A stretch of 64,000 nucleotides of DNA from Streptomyces alanosinicus (GCF_014650595.1 NZ_BMVG01000005.1:310001-374000), one strand, 5' to 3'; shown: positions 25,777 through 34,850, counted from the first letter of the stretch. Made by a program: numbers and translations. Notes: generated from the letters alone by a model not told the origin.

Positions 25777-27045
25777 TCACTTGACGAGCTCCAGGTTCCC
25801 GTCGTCGGGGTGGCCGGTGACCAGAAGGGTGGTCTCCTCGACGAGCCGGAAGCGGCCGCCGGGGGCGAACCGGGGGACGAGGCAGACCTGGTAGCGGAAC
25901 CCCGGGGTGAAGCGGACCTGGTCGAGCTGGGGGAGGAGCATCGCGGCGACCGTCTCGATCTCGGCGCGTGCGAAGGCCGCGCCGACGCACTGGTGGAGTC
26001 CCGTGCCGAAAGCCAGGTGCTGGGCGGCGGCGGTGAAGGAGCGGGCGGTGCCCAGGTCCGGACGATGGATGTCGAAGGTGTCCGGGGCGGCGAAGGCGTC
26101 GGGGTCGCGGTTGGCCGCGCCGATCATGCAGAAGACGGTGGCGCCCGCCGGGACGGTGCCGCCGGCGAACACGGTGTCCCGCTCCGCCTGGCGGGGGACG
26201 AGCTGGACGGGCGGGGTGTGGCGCAGTGTATCGGCGATCGCGGCGGGCAGCAGGGCCGGGTCCCGGCGGACCTGCGCCAGCTGCTCGGGGTGGTCGATCA
26301 GGTGCTTGAAGAGGAGTGCGAGGGTTTTGTCGGCGGGCTCGGTGGCCGCGGCCAGGACGTTGATGATCAGCGCGGTCACCTCGCGGTCGCTCATGGCGAT
26401 GCCGTCGAACTCGGCGGTGCACAGCCTCGATATCAGGTCCTCGCCGGGGTGACGCCGGCGCTGTCGTATGACGGGGACGAGACAGGCCTCCAGTTGCTCG
26501 GCGCAGTGCAGGCAGTGCCGCCGGCGTTCGGGGGTGAGGACGACGCTGGTGATGAACTCGGCGACCCCGCGGTGCCAGTCGGCGAACTGCTGCCAGTCCT
26601 TCTTGTCCAGGCCGAGCACGTCGAGCGTCACGTGGACGGCGAGGAGTCTGCCGAAGTCGTTGACGAGGTCCAGCCGCCCCCGGGGAAGAAAGGGCGCGAT
26701 GAGCTCGGCGGCCTTGGTGCGGACGGCGCGTATCTGCTCCTGCAGGGCCGGCCCGGTGAAGCCACACACGACGATCTTTCGCTTGGCGGAGTGCTCGGCG
26801 CCGGTCATCCGGGCGAGGACCGGCCCGCGCATCACCGGCTCGGCACGTACCTGAAGCGTCTGGGTGGTGAACGTGTCATGGTCGCTCAGCACGCGCTTCA
26901 CGTCCCGGTAGCGGGAGAGGAAGTAGCTGTCGATCGCCGGCTCGTGGTGCACCGGTGCCTCGTCCCTCAGCCGTGCGAAGTGGCGGTAGGGGTCGGCGGC
27001 GAAGTCCTCGGACAGGATGCTGAAGCGGGGATCGACCATGGGCAC
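25777..27045 (-). CDS. Cytochrome P450
   Basis: 422 residues, a complete bacterial class I P450. The heme-ligand loop is canonical (FGTGLHQCVG, Cys353) and the I-helix region reads NVLAAATEPADKT. The K-helix motif normally ExxR is DTLR (Asp272-Arg275), an uncommon Glu-to-Asp change, so I would not assume normal heme incorporation. No ferredoxin or reductase gene lies beside it. It monooxygenates an unknown substrate; its position behind the carotenoid oxygenase and MFS genes on the same strand hints at a common metabolite. ATG at 27045 or 27039. The upstream gap of 250 bases to the divergent deacetylase gene should hold both promoters. Confidence 0.9.
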   Translation of the reverse strand: MPMVDPRFSILSEDFAADPYRHFARLRDEAPVHHEPAIDSYFLSRYRDVKRVLSDHDTFTTQTLQVRAEPVMRGPVLARMTGAEHSAKRKIVVCGFTGPALQEQIRAVRTKAAELIAPFLPRGRLDLVNDFGRLLAVHVTLDVLGLDKKDWQQFADWHRGVAEFITSVVLTPERRRHCLHCAEQLEACLVPVIRQRRRHPGEDLISRLCTAEFDGIAMSDREVTALIINVLAAATEPADKTLALLFKHLIDHPEQLAQVRRDPALLPAAIADTLRHTPPVQLVPRQAERDTVFAGGTVPAGATVFCMIGAANRDPDAFAAPDTFDIHRPDLGTARSFTAAAQHLAFGTGLHQCVGAAFARAEIETVAAMLLPQLDQVRFTPGFRYQVCLVPRFAPGGRFRLVEETTLLVTGHPDDGNLELVK

Positions 27046-27295
27046 GGCGAAAGCTTCTCAGAGCGCGGGGGAAGGGCGGGAGCGGCGGCCGGTCTCCGCT
27101 CACGGCACGTGCGGAAGCGAAGCGCACGGGTCGAGTGCCATGGCCCGGGCGTGTTCCCGCGTGGCGGGAACAGACGATCCGGCCGGCAGCGTTGCACCGG
27201 GTCCGTGGTACGCCCGGTCACCCGATGTCGGGGCGATCGCTGATACGCCTGCCGCAGACTCGGACCGAGGCCTTTTCACACAGGAGGACTGCTTC

Positions 27296-28129
27296 ATGAA
27301 CGACCGGCCCTTGACACTGATGGCAGTGCACGCCCACCCCGACGATGAGGCAACCGGAACGGGAGGTGTCCTCGCGCGGTACGCGGCGGAGGGCATCCGC
27401 ACGGTTCTCGTGACCTGTACCGACGGCAGGTGCGGTGACGGACCGGGGGGTGTCAAGCCGGGCGATCCCGGGCACGACCCGGCAGCCGTCGCCCTGATGC
27501 GGCGTCGGGAACTGGAGGCAAGCTGCGGCATCCTGAAGGTCAGTCATCTGGAGATGCTGGACTACGCCGACTCCGGGATGATGGGCTGGCCGTCCAACGA
27601 CGCCCCCGGATCCTTCTGGCGTACACCCGTGGAGGAGGGCGCCGCCCGGCTCGCGGAACTCCTGCGCCGGTACCAGCCCGATGTGGTCGTGACCTACGAC
27701 GAGAACGGCTTCTACGGCCATCCCGACCACATCCAGGCCAACCGCATCACGATGGCGGCGCTGGAGATGACCGCGCCGACACCGAAGGTGTACTGGACGA
27801 CGGCGCCCCGCTCGATAATGCAGCGGTTCGGGGAGGTCATGCGTGAGTTCGATCCGGACTGGCAGGAGCCGGATCCCGCACAGGCCGCCGCGATGGCCGA
27901 GATCGGACTCCCCGAGGAGGAGATCACCACCTGGGTGGACATCACCGCCTTCGGAGGCCAGAAGTTCGATTCCCTGGCCGCGCACGCCAGCCAGGGCGAG
28001 AACATCTTCTTCCTCAAGATGGGCCAGAAGAGGTTCACCGAGTTGATGGGCGTCGAGACCTTCGTACGTGTCCAGGACACCACCGGCGCGGCCGTGCCCG
28101 AGAACGACCTCTTCGCCGGACTGCGCTGA
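27296..28129 (+). CDS. PIG-L/LmbE-family deacetylase
   Basis: 277 residues with the zinc-binding motif AHPDDEATGTGG near the N-terminus and the second metal-site motif GHPDHIQANR in the middle. The family removes acetyl groups from N-acetylglucosamine-type groups and includes MshB and Mca of mycothiol metabolism; the length and the NGFYGHPDH context resemble that branch. It is not next to other mycothiol genes. ATG at 27296 is preceded by an AGGAGG-like stretch (CACAGGAGGACTGCTTC), a strong ribosome site. The sugar importer on the other strand ends 45 bases after its stop. Confidence 0.88.
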   Translation: MNDRPLTLMAVHAHPDDEATGTGGVLARYAAEGIRTVLVTCTDGRCGDGPGGVKPGDPGHDPAAVALMRRRELEASCGILKVSHLEMLDYADSGMMGWPSNDAPGSFWRTPVEEGAARLAELLRRYQPDVVVTYDENGFYGHPDHIQANRITMAALEMTAPTPKVYWTTAPRSIMQRFGEVMREFDPDWQEPDPAQAAAMAEIGLPEEEITTWVDITAFGGQKFDSLAAHASQGENIFFLKMGQKRFTELMGVETFVRVQDTTGAAVPENDLFAGLR

Positions 28130-28174
28130 TCCGCCCGCCGTCCGGGGGCCCGAGAAGGCTTCCGCCGCGGCGGA

Positions 28175-29017
28175 CTATTTCGCCGCGCCCGCGGCGAGTC
28201 CGGTGACGATGCGGTGCTGGAAGAGCAGCACCGTGATCACCAGTGGGATCGTGATCAGGACGCCCGCGGCCATCTGACTGCCGAACGGTGTCTCGTACGT
28301 CTGGGCGCCGACGAACTTGGAGACGGCGACGGGCGCGGTCTGCAGCTGCGGCTTGTTGGTCACCGACACGGCGATGAGGAACTCGTTCCAGGCGGCGATG
28401 AACGTGATGATCGCGGTGGTGAGGATGCCTGGCGCGGCGAGCGGGATGATCACCTTGCGGAACGCCTGGCCGCGGGTGCAGCCGTCGACCATGGCGGCGT
28501 GCTCCAGTTCTTCCGGCATCTGCCGGAAGAAGGCGGTCAGGTTCCACACCGCCAGCGGCAGTGCGAAGGACATGCTGGGCACGATCATCGCCTGATACGT
28601 GTTGATCCAGCCGATGCCGGTGAACAGCTTCAGCAGCGGGATCACGATCGAGACGACCGGGAACATCGAGGTCGCGATGATCAGGGTCAGGATCAGCCGC
28701 TTGAAGCGGAACGACAGCCGGGCCATGGCGTAGGCGGTGCACATGGCCAGCAGCAGGGCCAGGACGGTGGTGGTGCCGGCGACGATCAGGCTGTTCAGGA
28801 GCGCCCGTGCGAAGCCCTGCGCGGGGTCGAGGACGGCCTGGTAGTTCTCCAGGGACACCGGGGAGGGCAGCGGCGAGGTGTCGAAGAGGTCCGAGGCGCG
28901 GCGCAGGCTGGACACCAGCATCCAGTAGAAGGGGGCCAGGCAGTAGACCACCACCGCGAGGACACCCGCGTACGGCACGAACGGCAGCCACCCGCGCCAC
29001 ATCGCCGTCGGCCTCAT
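28175..29017 (-). CDS. Sugar ABC transporter permease (MalG type)
   Basis: 280 residues with six membrane helices and the permease EAA loop (EHAAMVDGCTRGQAFRKVIIP) that docks to the ATPase. It belongs to the CUT1 carbohydrate importers. Its ATG overlaps the stop of the partner permease by 4 bases (ATGA). The operon has no ATPase gene, as expected in Streptomyces where a shared ATPase (MsiK) drives many sugar importers. Substrate unknown. Confidence 0.93.
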   Translation of the reverse strand: MRPTAMWRGWLPFVPYAGVLAVVVYCLAPFYWMLVSSLRRASDLFDTSPLPSPVSLENYQAVLDPAQGFARALLNSLIVAGTTTVLALLLAMCTAYAMARLSFRFKRLILTLIIATSMFPVVSIVIPLLKLFTGIGWINTYQAMIVPSMSFALPLAVWNLTAFFRQMPEELEHAAMVDGCTRGQAFRKVIIPLAAPGILTTAIITFIAAWNEFLIAVSVTNKPQLQTAPVAVSKFVGAQTYETPFGSQMAAGVLITIPLVITVLLFQHRIVTGLAAGAAK

Positions 29018-30054
29018 GAGGTCCGCTCCCTACGGCCGGAAAGTGTCCGCTTGCCACGCCCGCGCGCGGATGTGCCCGGGACGGTGTCACCGACGAGGTC
29101 GGCGCCGAGCAGTCGTACGAAGGCCAGCGCGACGGCGAAGACGTAGAGGAAGAGGAGGACCGCGTAGGCGGCGGCCGGTCCGAAGCGGACGTTGGACGCC
29201 TCGTTCTGGGCGAGCATGGACAGGGTTTCCACCGAGTTCTTCCGGGCGCCGATGAGGATGTAGGGCAGGTCGAACATGCGCAGCGCGCCCAGGCAGCGGA
29301 ACAGCATGGCCACCAGCAGCGCGGGCTTCACCAGAGGCAGGGTGATGTGCCAGAACTGCCGCAGCGGGCTCGCTCCGTCGAGGCGGGCGGCCTCGTACAC
29401 GTCCTGCGGGATGACCTGCAGGCCGGCCAGGACCAGCAGTCCGATGAAGGGAGCGGTCTTCCACACCTCGACGACGATGACGGCGACCTTGGCCTGGACG
29501 CCCTCGGCGGTCCACAGGATCTGGTGGCCGAGGACGGCGTTGGCGATGCCGTCGCTGTTGAGGATCCAGCGCCAGAGCAGGGCGCAGACGGCCGTGGGCA
29601 CCGCCCAGGGGACGAGGACGGCGGCGCGCACGAGGCCGCGGCCCCGGAACGCCTTGTGCATGATCAGGGCCATGGCCGTACCGGCCACCGTCTCCAGGCC
29701 GACCGTGACGACGGTGAAGACCGTGGTGTTCCGGAAGGCGTTCCAGAAGCGGCCCCCGCCCTGGCCGAAGATGTCGGCGTAGTTCTTCAGCCGGACGAAC
29801 GGCTCGGTGTCGCCGAAGAAGCCGGTCCTCGCATCCAGGACCTCCGGCCCGTACAGGGACTCCCTCAGTGCCATGAGCGTCGGGCAGAGCACGACGACCG
29901 TCAGCACCAGCAGGGTCGGGGAGATCAGCAGGGCTGCCAGCCGCCCCGAGCCGGCGGTCGCGCGGGCCGGCGCGTACGACCGCCGCCGCCGTCCCGGCCG
30001 TCGGGAGCGCTGCCCCACGGCGGCGGGCCCGGGCGGGATCTCCGTCCTCGCCAT
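29014..30054 (-). CDS. Sugar ABC transporter permease (MalF type)
   Basis: 346 residues: a basic N-terminus, six membrane helices and the EAA loop (YEAARLDGASPLRQFWHITLPL). It forms the heterodimeric channel with the MalG-type protein. The ATG at 30054 has an AGGAG site seven bases upstream that overlaps the end of the binding-protein gene; a GTG at 30069 in frame is less likely. Second gene of the importer operon. Confidence 0.93.
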   Translation of the reverse strand: MARTEIPPGPAAVGQRSRRPGRRRRSYAPARATAGSGRLAALLISPTLLVLTVVVLCPTLMALRESLYGPEVLDARTGFFGDTEPFVRLKNYADIFGQGGGRFWNAFRNTTVFTVVTVGLETVAGTAMALIMHKAFRGRGLVRAAVLVPWAVPTAVCALLWRWILNSDGIANAVLGHQILWTAEGVQAKVAVIVVEVWKTAPFIGLLVLAGLQVIPQDVYEAARLDGASPLRQFWHITLPLVKPALLVAMLFRCLGALRMFDLPYILIGARKNSVETLSMLAQNEASNVRFGPAAAYAVLLFLYVFAVALAFVRLLGADLVGDTVPGTSARGRGKRTLSGRRERTS

Positions 30055-30065
30055 GGCCTCGCTCC

Positions 30066-31367
30066 TCACCGCGCCGCCACCGCCGTCAGCAGCGCGCTCT
30101 GCAGGTCTCGCAGCGCCTGCGCGCTGCTCTTGGCCCCGGTCAGGGCGGCGTACGCCTGCTGCTGGATCGCCGCGGTCACATCGCCGTACTGCACAACCCG
30201 AGGGCGGGGCACGGCGTGCAGGACGGACCGCTTCAGCACGGGCAGGTACGGATACCGTCCGGTGAGCGTCCTGTCGTCGTAGACGGCGGTGTAGGGCGGG
30301 CCGGAGGCGGCCTGTTCGAGGAACGCGGTGGCGTTCTCCTGGCTCGTGTAGAACGTGATGAAGTCCAGCGCCGTGGCCTTGTTCCGGGCGTAGGCGGACA
30401 CCGCGAGGTCGTGACCGCCGAGGCTGGAGGAGCCGGGGCCGGTCAGACCGGGCAGCGGCGCGGTCGCGAACCTGCCCGCGATCCGGCTCTTCACGGCCAG
30501 GGAGTTCATGTACGACCAGTTGCGCAGGAAGACCAGCTTGCCGCCCTCGAACGCCAGACGGCTCTCCTTCTCCTCATAGGTGAGGGCCTCCCTGGGGATG
30601 GTGCCGTCCCTGAAGGAGCCGACGAGAAAGTCCAGCCCCTTCTTCGCCGCGGGCGTGTCGACGTCCGGTCTGCCGCCCGCGTCGGTGACGGTGCCGCCGG
30701 CCGAGTCGACGGCCTCGGCGAAGTTCACCGTCAGGCCCTCGTACTTCTGGAACTGCCCGGCGTAGCACGACATGCCCCTGGCCTCGGCCAGCTTCCGCAC
30801 CCTCGCGCAGTCGGCCTTCATCTCGGCCCAGGTCGTCGGCGGCCGGCTGACGCCGGCCTTCCGCAGCAGGTCGGTGCGGTAGTACAGCAGGCCGCCGCCC
30901 GCGCTGTCCGGGACGGCGTAGAGGCCGCCGCGGTATCGGGCCGTCGCCACCACCGGCCCCAGCATCCGGCTCAGCGGGAACCGTCTCCCGGGCAGTCTGT
31001 CGACCCACCGGTGGGCGGCGAACTCCGGGGTCCACACCAGGTCGAGGTCGAGCACCGTGTAGGCGTCGGACTTCATCTCCGCGTTCTGGATCATCTGCTG
31101 GCGCTGCGAGTCCGGGTCCGCAGGCAGCCGGATGTAGGTGGCCCGCTCCTTCGGGTGCAGCGTGTTCCAGCGGTCGACCGCGGCCTGGGTGGCGCCGGTG
31201 GAGTCCCGGCCGGCCGCGAGGGTGATGGGCCCGCGTCCCCAGGACGACGACGTCCCCGCCCGCCCGGAACCGGTGACGCCGGGCGGGCCGCAGCAGGTGA
31301 TCAGGAGCCCGGCGACAGCGAGCACGGCCGAACACCGGAACACTCTGAGGGCGATCTCGTTGCTCAC
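30066..31367 (-). CDS. Sugar ABC transporter substrate-binding lipoprotein
   Basis: 433 residues. The signal sequence ends with a lipobox (LLITC, Cys near residue 25), so the protein is lipid-anchored outside the cell. The mature part has the carbohydrate-binding SBP plan: VDRWNTLHPKERATYIRL, a LYAVPDSAGGGLLYYRTDLL segment, FEGGKLVFLRNWSY, and a C-terminal QQQAYAALTG helix. GTG at 31367 is the start. It is the first gene of the importer operon. No intact LacI-type regulator is next to it; a LacI remnant lies at 34.7 kb. Confidence 0.9.
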   Translation of the reverse strand: MSNEIALRVFRCSAVLAVAGLLITCCGPPGVTGSGRAGTSSSWGRGPITLAAGRDSTGATQAAVDRWNTLHPKERATYIRLPADPDSQRQQMIQNAEMKSDAYTVLDLDLVWTPEFAAHRWVDRLPGRRFPLSRMLGPVVATARYRGGLYAVPDSAGGGLLYYRTDLLRKAGVSRPPTTWAEMKADCARVRKLAEARGMSCYAGQFQKYEGLTVNFAEAVDSAGGTVTDAGGRPDVDTPAAKKGLDFLVGSFRDGTIPREALTYEEKESRLAFEGGKLVFLRNWSYMNSLAVKSRIAGRFATAPLPGLTGPGSSSLGGHDLAVSAYARNKATALDFITFYTSQENATAFLEQAASGPPYTAVYDDRTLTGRYPYLPVLKRSVLHAVPRPRVVQYGDVTAAIQQQAYAALTGAKSSAQALRDLQSALLTAVAAR

Positions 31368-31653
31368 TGCTCACTCCTGGCCGGGGCCCGGCCCCGCGGA
31401 GCCGGCATCACATCACAGGTGGTTTCCCCGCACAGGCCCTCCCGCCGCCCCCCGCACACCCATGGCACCCGATTGCCCACGGCGCCGCGGCCGTGGGCTC
31501 CGTCGTCGTACGAGCGCGGGCGGCGGTGTCCGCGCCGGCAGACCGAGCCGGACGCGGCAACCGGACACCGGGTCGTATCAGCCGATGGTGGGTTTGGCGG
31601 TACTTCGGTCCGCAACGGTCGTTGGGACGGTCGTGATCGACAACAGTCTTGCT

Positions 31654-32232
31654 GTGACAGACGGCGGCCGGACGAGCCCGCTGCGGTTCGCCCTGGCCAT
31701 GGTTCCCCTGCTCGGGGGTGCCGGTGTCCTGCTGGCCGGGAGTGCGGCGGGGGCCGTCTCGGTGGCGTTCGCCGGGGAGGTCCCGGTCACGGTGCACGCC
31801 GCCCGAGTGTCCGCCTCGGGTGTGTCGGCCTCCCCGGCCGGCTCCGGCCACGGGGGACTGCTGCCGGCGCTGGCCACGCGGGCGGAGCACGCCACGGTGG
31901 AGGACGCCTGTGTCACCTCCACCGCGCACCTCCCGGTCGTCGGAGCCGTCACGGCCGTCGTACATATCGAGCGGGCCTCCGCGTCCGGCCTGACGGTGCA
32001 GGCGGGCAAGGCCACGGCCCGGTCGGTGAAACTCTCCGGCGCGAGGTTCACCACCCCACGGGTGGCCCTGGACCAGCCCACGGGCCTGTTCACCGTCGGC
32101 GCGAAGAACGTCAGCGCCGGCACGGTGACCACGCAGCCGAACGCCTTCACCGCCGGGACGATCACATCCCGGGGCGTCACCATCGACCTGCGCGAGGGCA
32201 CGGCCGGCTGCGAGCGGGGAGCGGCCCGGTGA
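31654..32232 (+). CDS. DUF6230-like membrane/exported protein
   Basis: About 192 residues. One N-terminal membrane segment (ALAMVPLLGGAGVLLAGSAAGAV) is followed by an extracytoplasmic region with two Cys, the phrase ACVTSTAHLPVVG being typical of the DUF6230 family, which in streptomycetes is usually encoded directly upstream of a DUF6114 gene, as here. Function unknown. GTG at 31654 is preferred; GTG at 31633 in frame is an alternative and neither has a clear ribosome site. Its stop overlaps the next start (GTGA), so the pair is coupled. Confidence 0.7.
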   Translation: MTDGGRTSPLRFALAMVPLLGGAGVLLAGSAAGAVSVAFAGEVPVTVHAARVSASGVSASPAGSGHGGLLPALATRAEHATVEDACVTSTAHLPVVGAVTAVVHIERASASGLTVQAGKATARSVKLSGARFTTPRVALDQPTGLFTVGAKNVSAGTVTTQPNAFTAGTITSRGVTIDLREGTAGCERGAAR

Positions 32233-32621
32233 CCACGGTGATGCCGGCCGGCCGGCGGTCGCGATGGAGGGGGTGGCGCCAGGGGCGGCCGTTCGTGGCC
32301 GGGCTGCTGCTGGGGCTCGGCGGGCTGGAGCTGATCTGCGTCTCCTGGGCCGGGCTGGGCTTCCTGCGGTTCACCGGCACCGCGGGGGCCGCCTCGTGGG
32401 CCCTGGGCGCCCTGATCGTCGTCACCGGCATGACGACGTGGCACAACCCGGCCCTGCGCTTCTTCTCCGGTGTCCTGGCCGCCGTGCTGTCCCTGGTCAG
32501 TCTGGTCGCCGCCAACCTCGGCGGCCTGCTGCTGGGCTTCCTGCTCACCGCCGTCGGCAGCGCACTGACACTGGCCTGGGTCCCCCCGCAGACACCTTCG
32601 AGCCCACACGAGGAGCACTGA
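32229..32621 (+). CDS. DUF6114 membrane protein
   Basis: 130 residues with four membrane helices. The RQGRPFVAGLLLGLGGLEL start, the NPALRFFSGVLAAVLSLVSL segment and SNLGG-type ANLGGLLLGFLLTAVG stretch follow the DUF6114 family. Its GTG overlaps the DUF6230 stop by 4 bases, and the terpene-synthase fusion gene begins one base after its stop. The three genes must be translated from one message. Role unknown; a membrane partner for the lipid enzyme downstream is conceivable (inference). Confidence 0.8.
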   Translation: MTTVMPAGRRSRWRGWRQGRPFVAGLLLGLGGLELICVSWAGLGFLRFTGTAGAASWALGALIVVTGMTTWHNPALRFFSGVLAAVLSLVSLVAANLGGLLLGFLLTAVGSALTLAWVPPQTPSSPHEEH

Positions 32622-32622
32622 G

Positions 32623-34500
32623 GTGAGGCCGCTGACCATGCCCCCCAGCCATGTCTACCGGCGCAGTGGTATCCACGACGCCTCCCTGCGCCGCGGCTAC
32701 GAGGCATGCCGCCGCGCCACTCAGGCGACCGACGAGGTCGAGTACGCCGTCTCCCTGCTGCTGCCACCGCCGCTGCGGACCGCGGTCTGGGCCCTGTGGG
32801 GCGCCGTCCGGGCCGTGGACGACCTGGCCGACGCACCCGGAGCCGCCGAGGGAACCGGCCCAGGGCGAGCTGCACGGCTGGAGGCATGGATCTCGGCGTT
32901 CGACGCGGACCTGCGCGCGGGCCGGGGCAGCGACCCGGTACGGCAGGCGCTGATCCACACCATGCTGACCTGGAACCTGCCGCCGGGATGTCTGCACACG
33001 CTGTTCGAGGAGCTGCGCCAGGACGTCCACGGCCGGCAGTTCGCCACCTGGCAGGAGTGGCGGCGCTACAGCAGCCTGGTCAACACCCCGATCGCGTTCT
33101 GCGCGGGCTCACTGCTGATGCGGACCGCGGGCCTGTCCGCCGATCCGGAGACGATCGCCACGAGCGTGCCGGACGTGGCGCCGGCGTGGCAGACTGCCGT
33201 CGATGCGATCTTCCTCACCGACGCCCTCGTCGACCTCTCCGACGACCTGGGCCGCGGCCATGTACCGCTGCCGCAGGAAGCCCTGGACGAGGTCGGCGTG
33301 CACCGGGCGGACCTGCTGGCCCGGCGCACCACCCCGGCGTTCGAGGAACTGGTACGCCGTCTGACCGACCGCGCCCGACACCGGCTGGACCACACCCCGC
33401 TCCCACCCGCGCTGCACCCGGCCGTCGCGGTCGCGCTCGGCACCTACACCGACCTGTACCGGCTCCGCCTCAAGGCCGCCGCCGACACCCCCGCCGCCCT
33501 GCTGCACCGCCGCCCGGCCCTGCCGCGAAACGCCCGGCTGCGCCTGCTGCTGCCCGCCCGCACGAAGGCCGCACTGGCCTGGGCTCTGTTCCCCTTCCCC
33601 GTCCAGCCCTGCCCGCCGCCCCCGCCCCCGGCGGCCGGCGCGCCCGAAGGACCCGACCGGGCCAAGGAGACAGACGCGCGCACCGCTCGGCACCGCGCGA
33701 TCACCCCTCCGCCTCCCCACCCGTCCGGCGCCCGCCCGCCCCGGCTCCCGCCCGAAGCCATGCCGCGCCATGTCGCGATCGTCATGGACGGCAACGGCCG
33801 CTGGGCCACCGCCCGCGGCCTGCCCCGCACCGACGGCCACCGTGCGGGTACCGACGCACTCATCGACGTCGTCCACGGCGCCCTGGAGATCGGCCTCACA
33901 CACCTGACCGTGTACGCGTTCTCCACGGAGAACTGGAAACGCCCCGCCGACGAACTGCACACGCTGATGTACGAAATCCCCAAGGCCATGCGCCGCGTCG
34001 TGGACGAGACACTGGACGTCCGCCTGCGCTGGGCCGGACTCCGCTCCCGCCTGCCGGCCGACGTCATCGAGCAACTCCTCCAGAACGAGCAGGCCACCCG
34101 CGATCGCACCGGACTGGTCCTGACCGCGTGCGTGAACTACGGCGGCCGCGCCGAGATCACAGCAGCCGCAGCGAGACTCGCCCGGGAAGCGGCCGCCGGA
34201 AGGACCGACCCCGCCTCGGTCTCCGAGCACACCTTCGCCCGCTTCCTGCACGTCCCCGAACTACCCGACGTCGACCTGCTGCTGCGCACCGGCGGCGATC
34301 AGCGCACCTCCAACTTCCTTCCCTGGCAGGCCACTTACGCCGAACTTCTGTTTCTCGGCACCCCGTGGCCCGAGGCCGACCGCCGCACCCTGTGGGACGC
34401 GATCGAACAGTACGCCCGCCGTACCCGCCGCTACGGATCCGTCCCCCGCGTCCCCGCCCAGCCCGCCTCGCTGAGCGGACAGGGGGCGCCGAGGACCTGA
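32623..34500 (+). CDS. Fusion of squalene/phytoene synthase-like and cis-prenyltransferase (UppS-like) domains
   Basis: 625 residues. Residues 20-320 are a squalene/phytoene synthase-type domain with both Asp-rich motifs: DDLAD (66-70) and DLSDD (204-208), the latter in DLSDDLGRGHVPLP. A Pro-rich linker (about 328-378) leads to a complete cis-prenyltransferase (380-610): AIVMDGNGRWATARG with the catalytic Asp389, YAFSTENWKRP, and the terminal RTGGDQRTSNFLPWQ and ELLFLGTPWPE signatures. The first half condenses prenyl diphosphates head to head, the second elongates them in cis, so one polypeptide could make and use an isoprenoid. GTG at 32623 has AGGAG seven bases upstream. Third gene of the operon with DUF6230 and DUF6114. 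Confidence 0.88.
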   Translation: MRPLTMPPSHVYRRSGIHDASLRRGYEACRRATQATDEVEYAVSLLLPPPLRTAVWALWGAVRAVDDLADAPGAAEGTGPGRAARLEAWISAFDADLRAGRGSDPVRQALIHTMLTWNLPPGCLHTLFEELRQDVHGRQFATWQEWRRYSSLVNTPIAFCAGSLLMRTAGLSADPETIATSVPDVAPAWQTAVDAIFLTDALVDLSDDLGRGHVPLPQEALDEVGVHRADLLARRTTPAFEELVRRLTDRARHRLDHTPLPPALHPAVAVALGTYTDLYRLRLKAAADTPAALLHRRPALPRNARLRLLLPARTKAALAWALFPFPVQPCPPPPPPAAGAPEGPDRAKETDARTARHRAITPPPPHPSGARPPRLPPEAMPRHVAIVMDGNGRWATARGLPRTDGHRAGTDALIDVVHGALEIGLTHLTVYAFSTENWKRPADELHTLMYEIPKAMRRVVDETLDVRLRWAGLRSRLPADVIEQLLQNEQATRDRTGLVLTACVNYGGRAEITAAAARLAREAAAGRTDPASVSEHTFARFLHVPELPDVDLLLRTGGDQRTSNFLPWQATYAELLFLGTPWPEADRRTLWDAIEQYARRTRRYGSVPRVPAQPASLSGQGAPRT

Positions 34501-34503
34501 CCC

Positions 34504-34692
34504 TCACCCGTGCCACGCGTGCGCCGCCCCACCGGGCAGGGTCACAGGGCTGCCGCTGCGCTCCGTCCAGCAGGGGACGTCGTTGCCGAGGCCGACGGCG
34601 GCGAACTTCCAGGCGGGGTTCTCGGGCCAGGCGTTGCACCAGAAGCCGTAACCGGCGGGCACCTTGCCCTCCTTCAACGACCAGTGCGCCAT
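34504..34692 (-). pseudogene. Possible C-terminal fragment of an unidentified protein
   Basis: A 62-residue frame with a composition unlike a chance frame (PAGYGFWCNAWPENPAWKFA, four Trp/Phe-rich turns, two Cys) ends at 34504. It has no clear start of its own and its upstream end abuts the LacI fragment on the other strand, so it looks like the 3' end of a lost gene, perhaps a secreted enzyme or lectin domain. I do not recognise the family. Confidence 0.35.
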
Positions 34693-34843
34693 CGGTGTCC
34701 TGGCCGCGCTCGCCCGCGCCGGTGTCGCCGTACCGGGCCAGGTGTCCGTGGCCGGCTATGACGACGACACGCTCTCCCGGCTGAGCTGCTTCAATCTCGC
34801 CACCGTCAGCCGGAGTGCCCGGGAACAGGCCGAACCTGTCTGA
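34676..34843 (+). pseudogene. LacI-family regulator remnant (C-terminal 55 residues)
   Basis: The frame reads NDQCAIGVLAALARAGVAVP, GQVSVAGYDDDTLSRLSCFN, LATVSRSAREQAEPV and stops. This is the effector-domain end of a LacI/PurR-type repressor (ND..A.GVL.AL...G...P..VSV.GYDD). The DNA-binding domain and most of the sensor domain are absent. It may once have governed the sugar importer three kilobases away (inference). Confidence 0.8.
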
Positions 34844-34850
34844 CGCTGTC

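Noticed and set aside
31380..31632. Small gene between the sugar importer and DUF6230
   Set aside because: No frame with supportable coding character; taken as a divergent promoter region.
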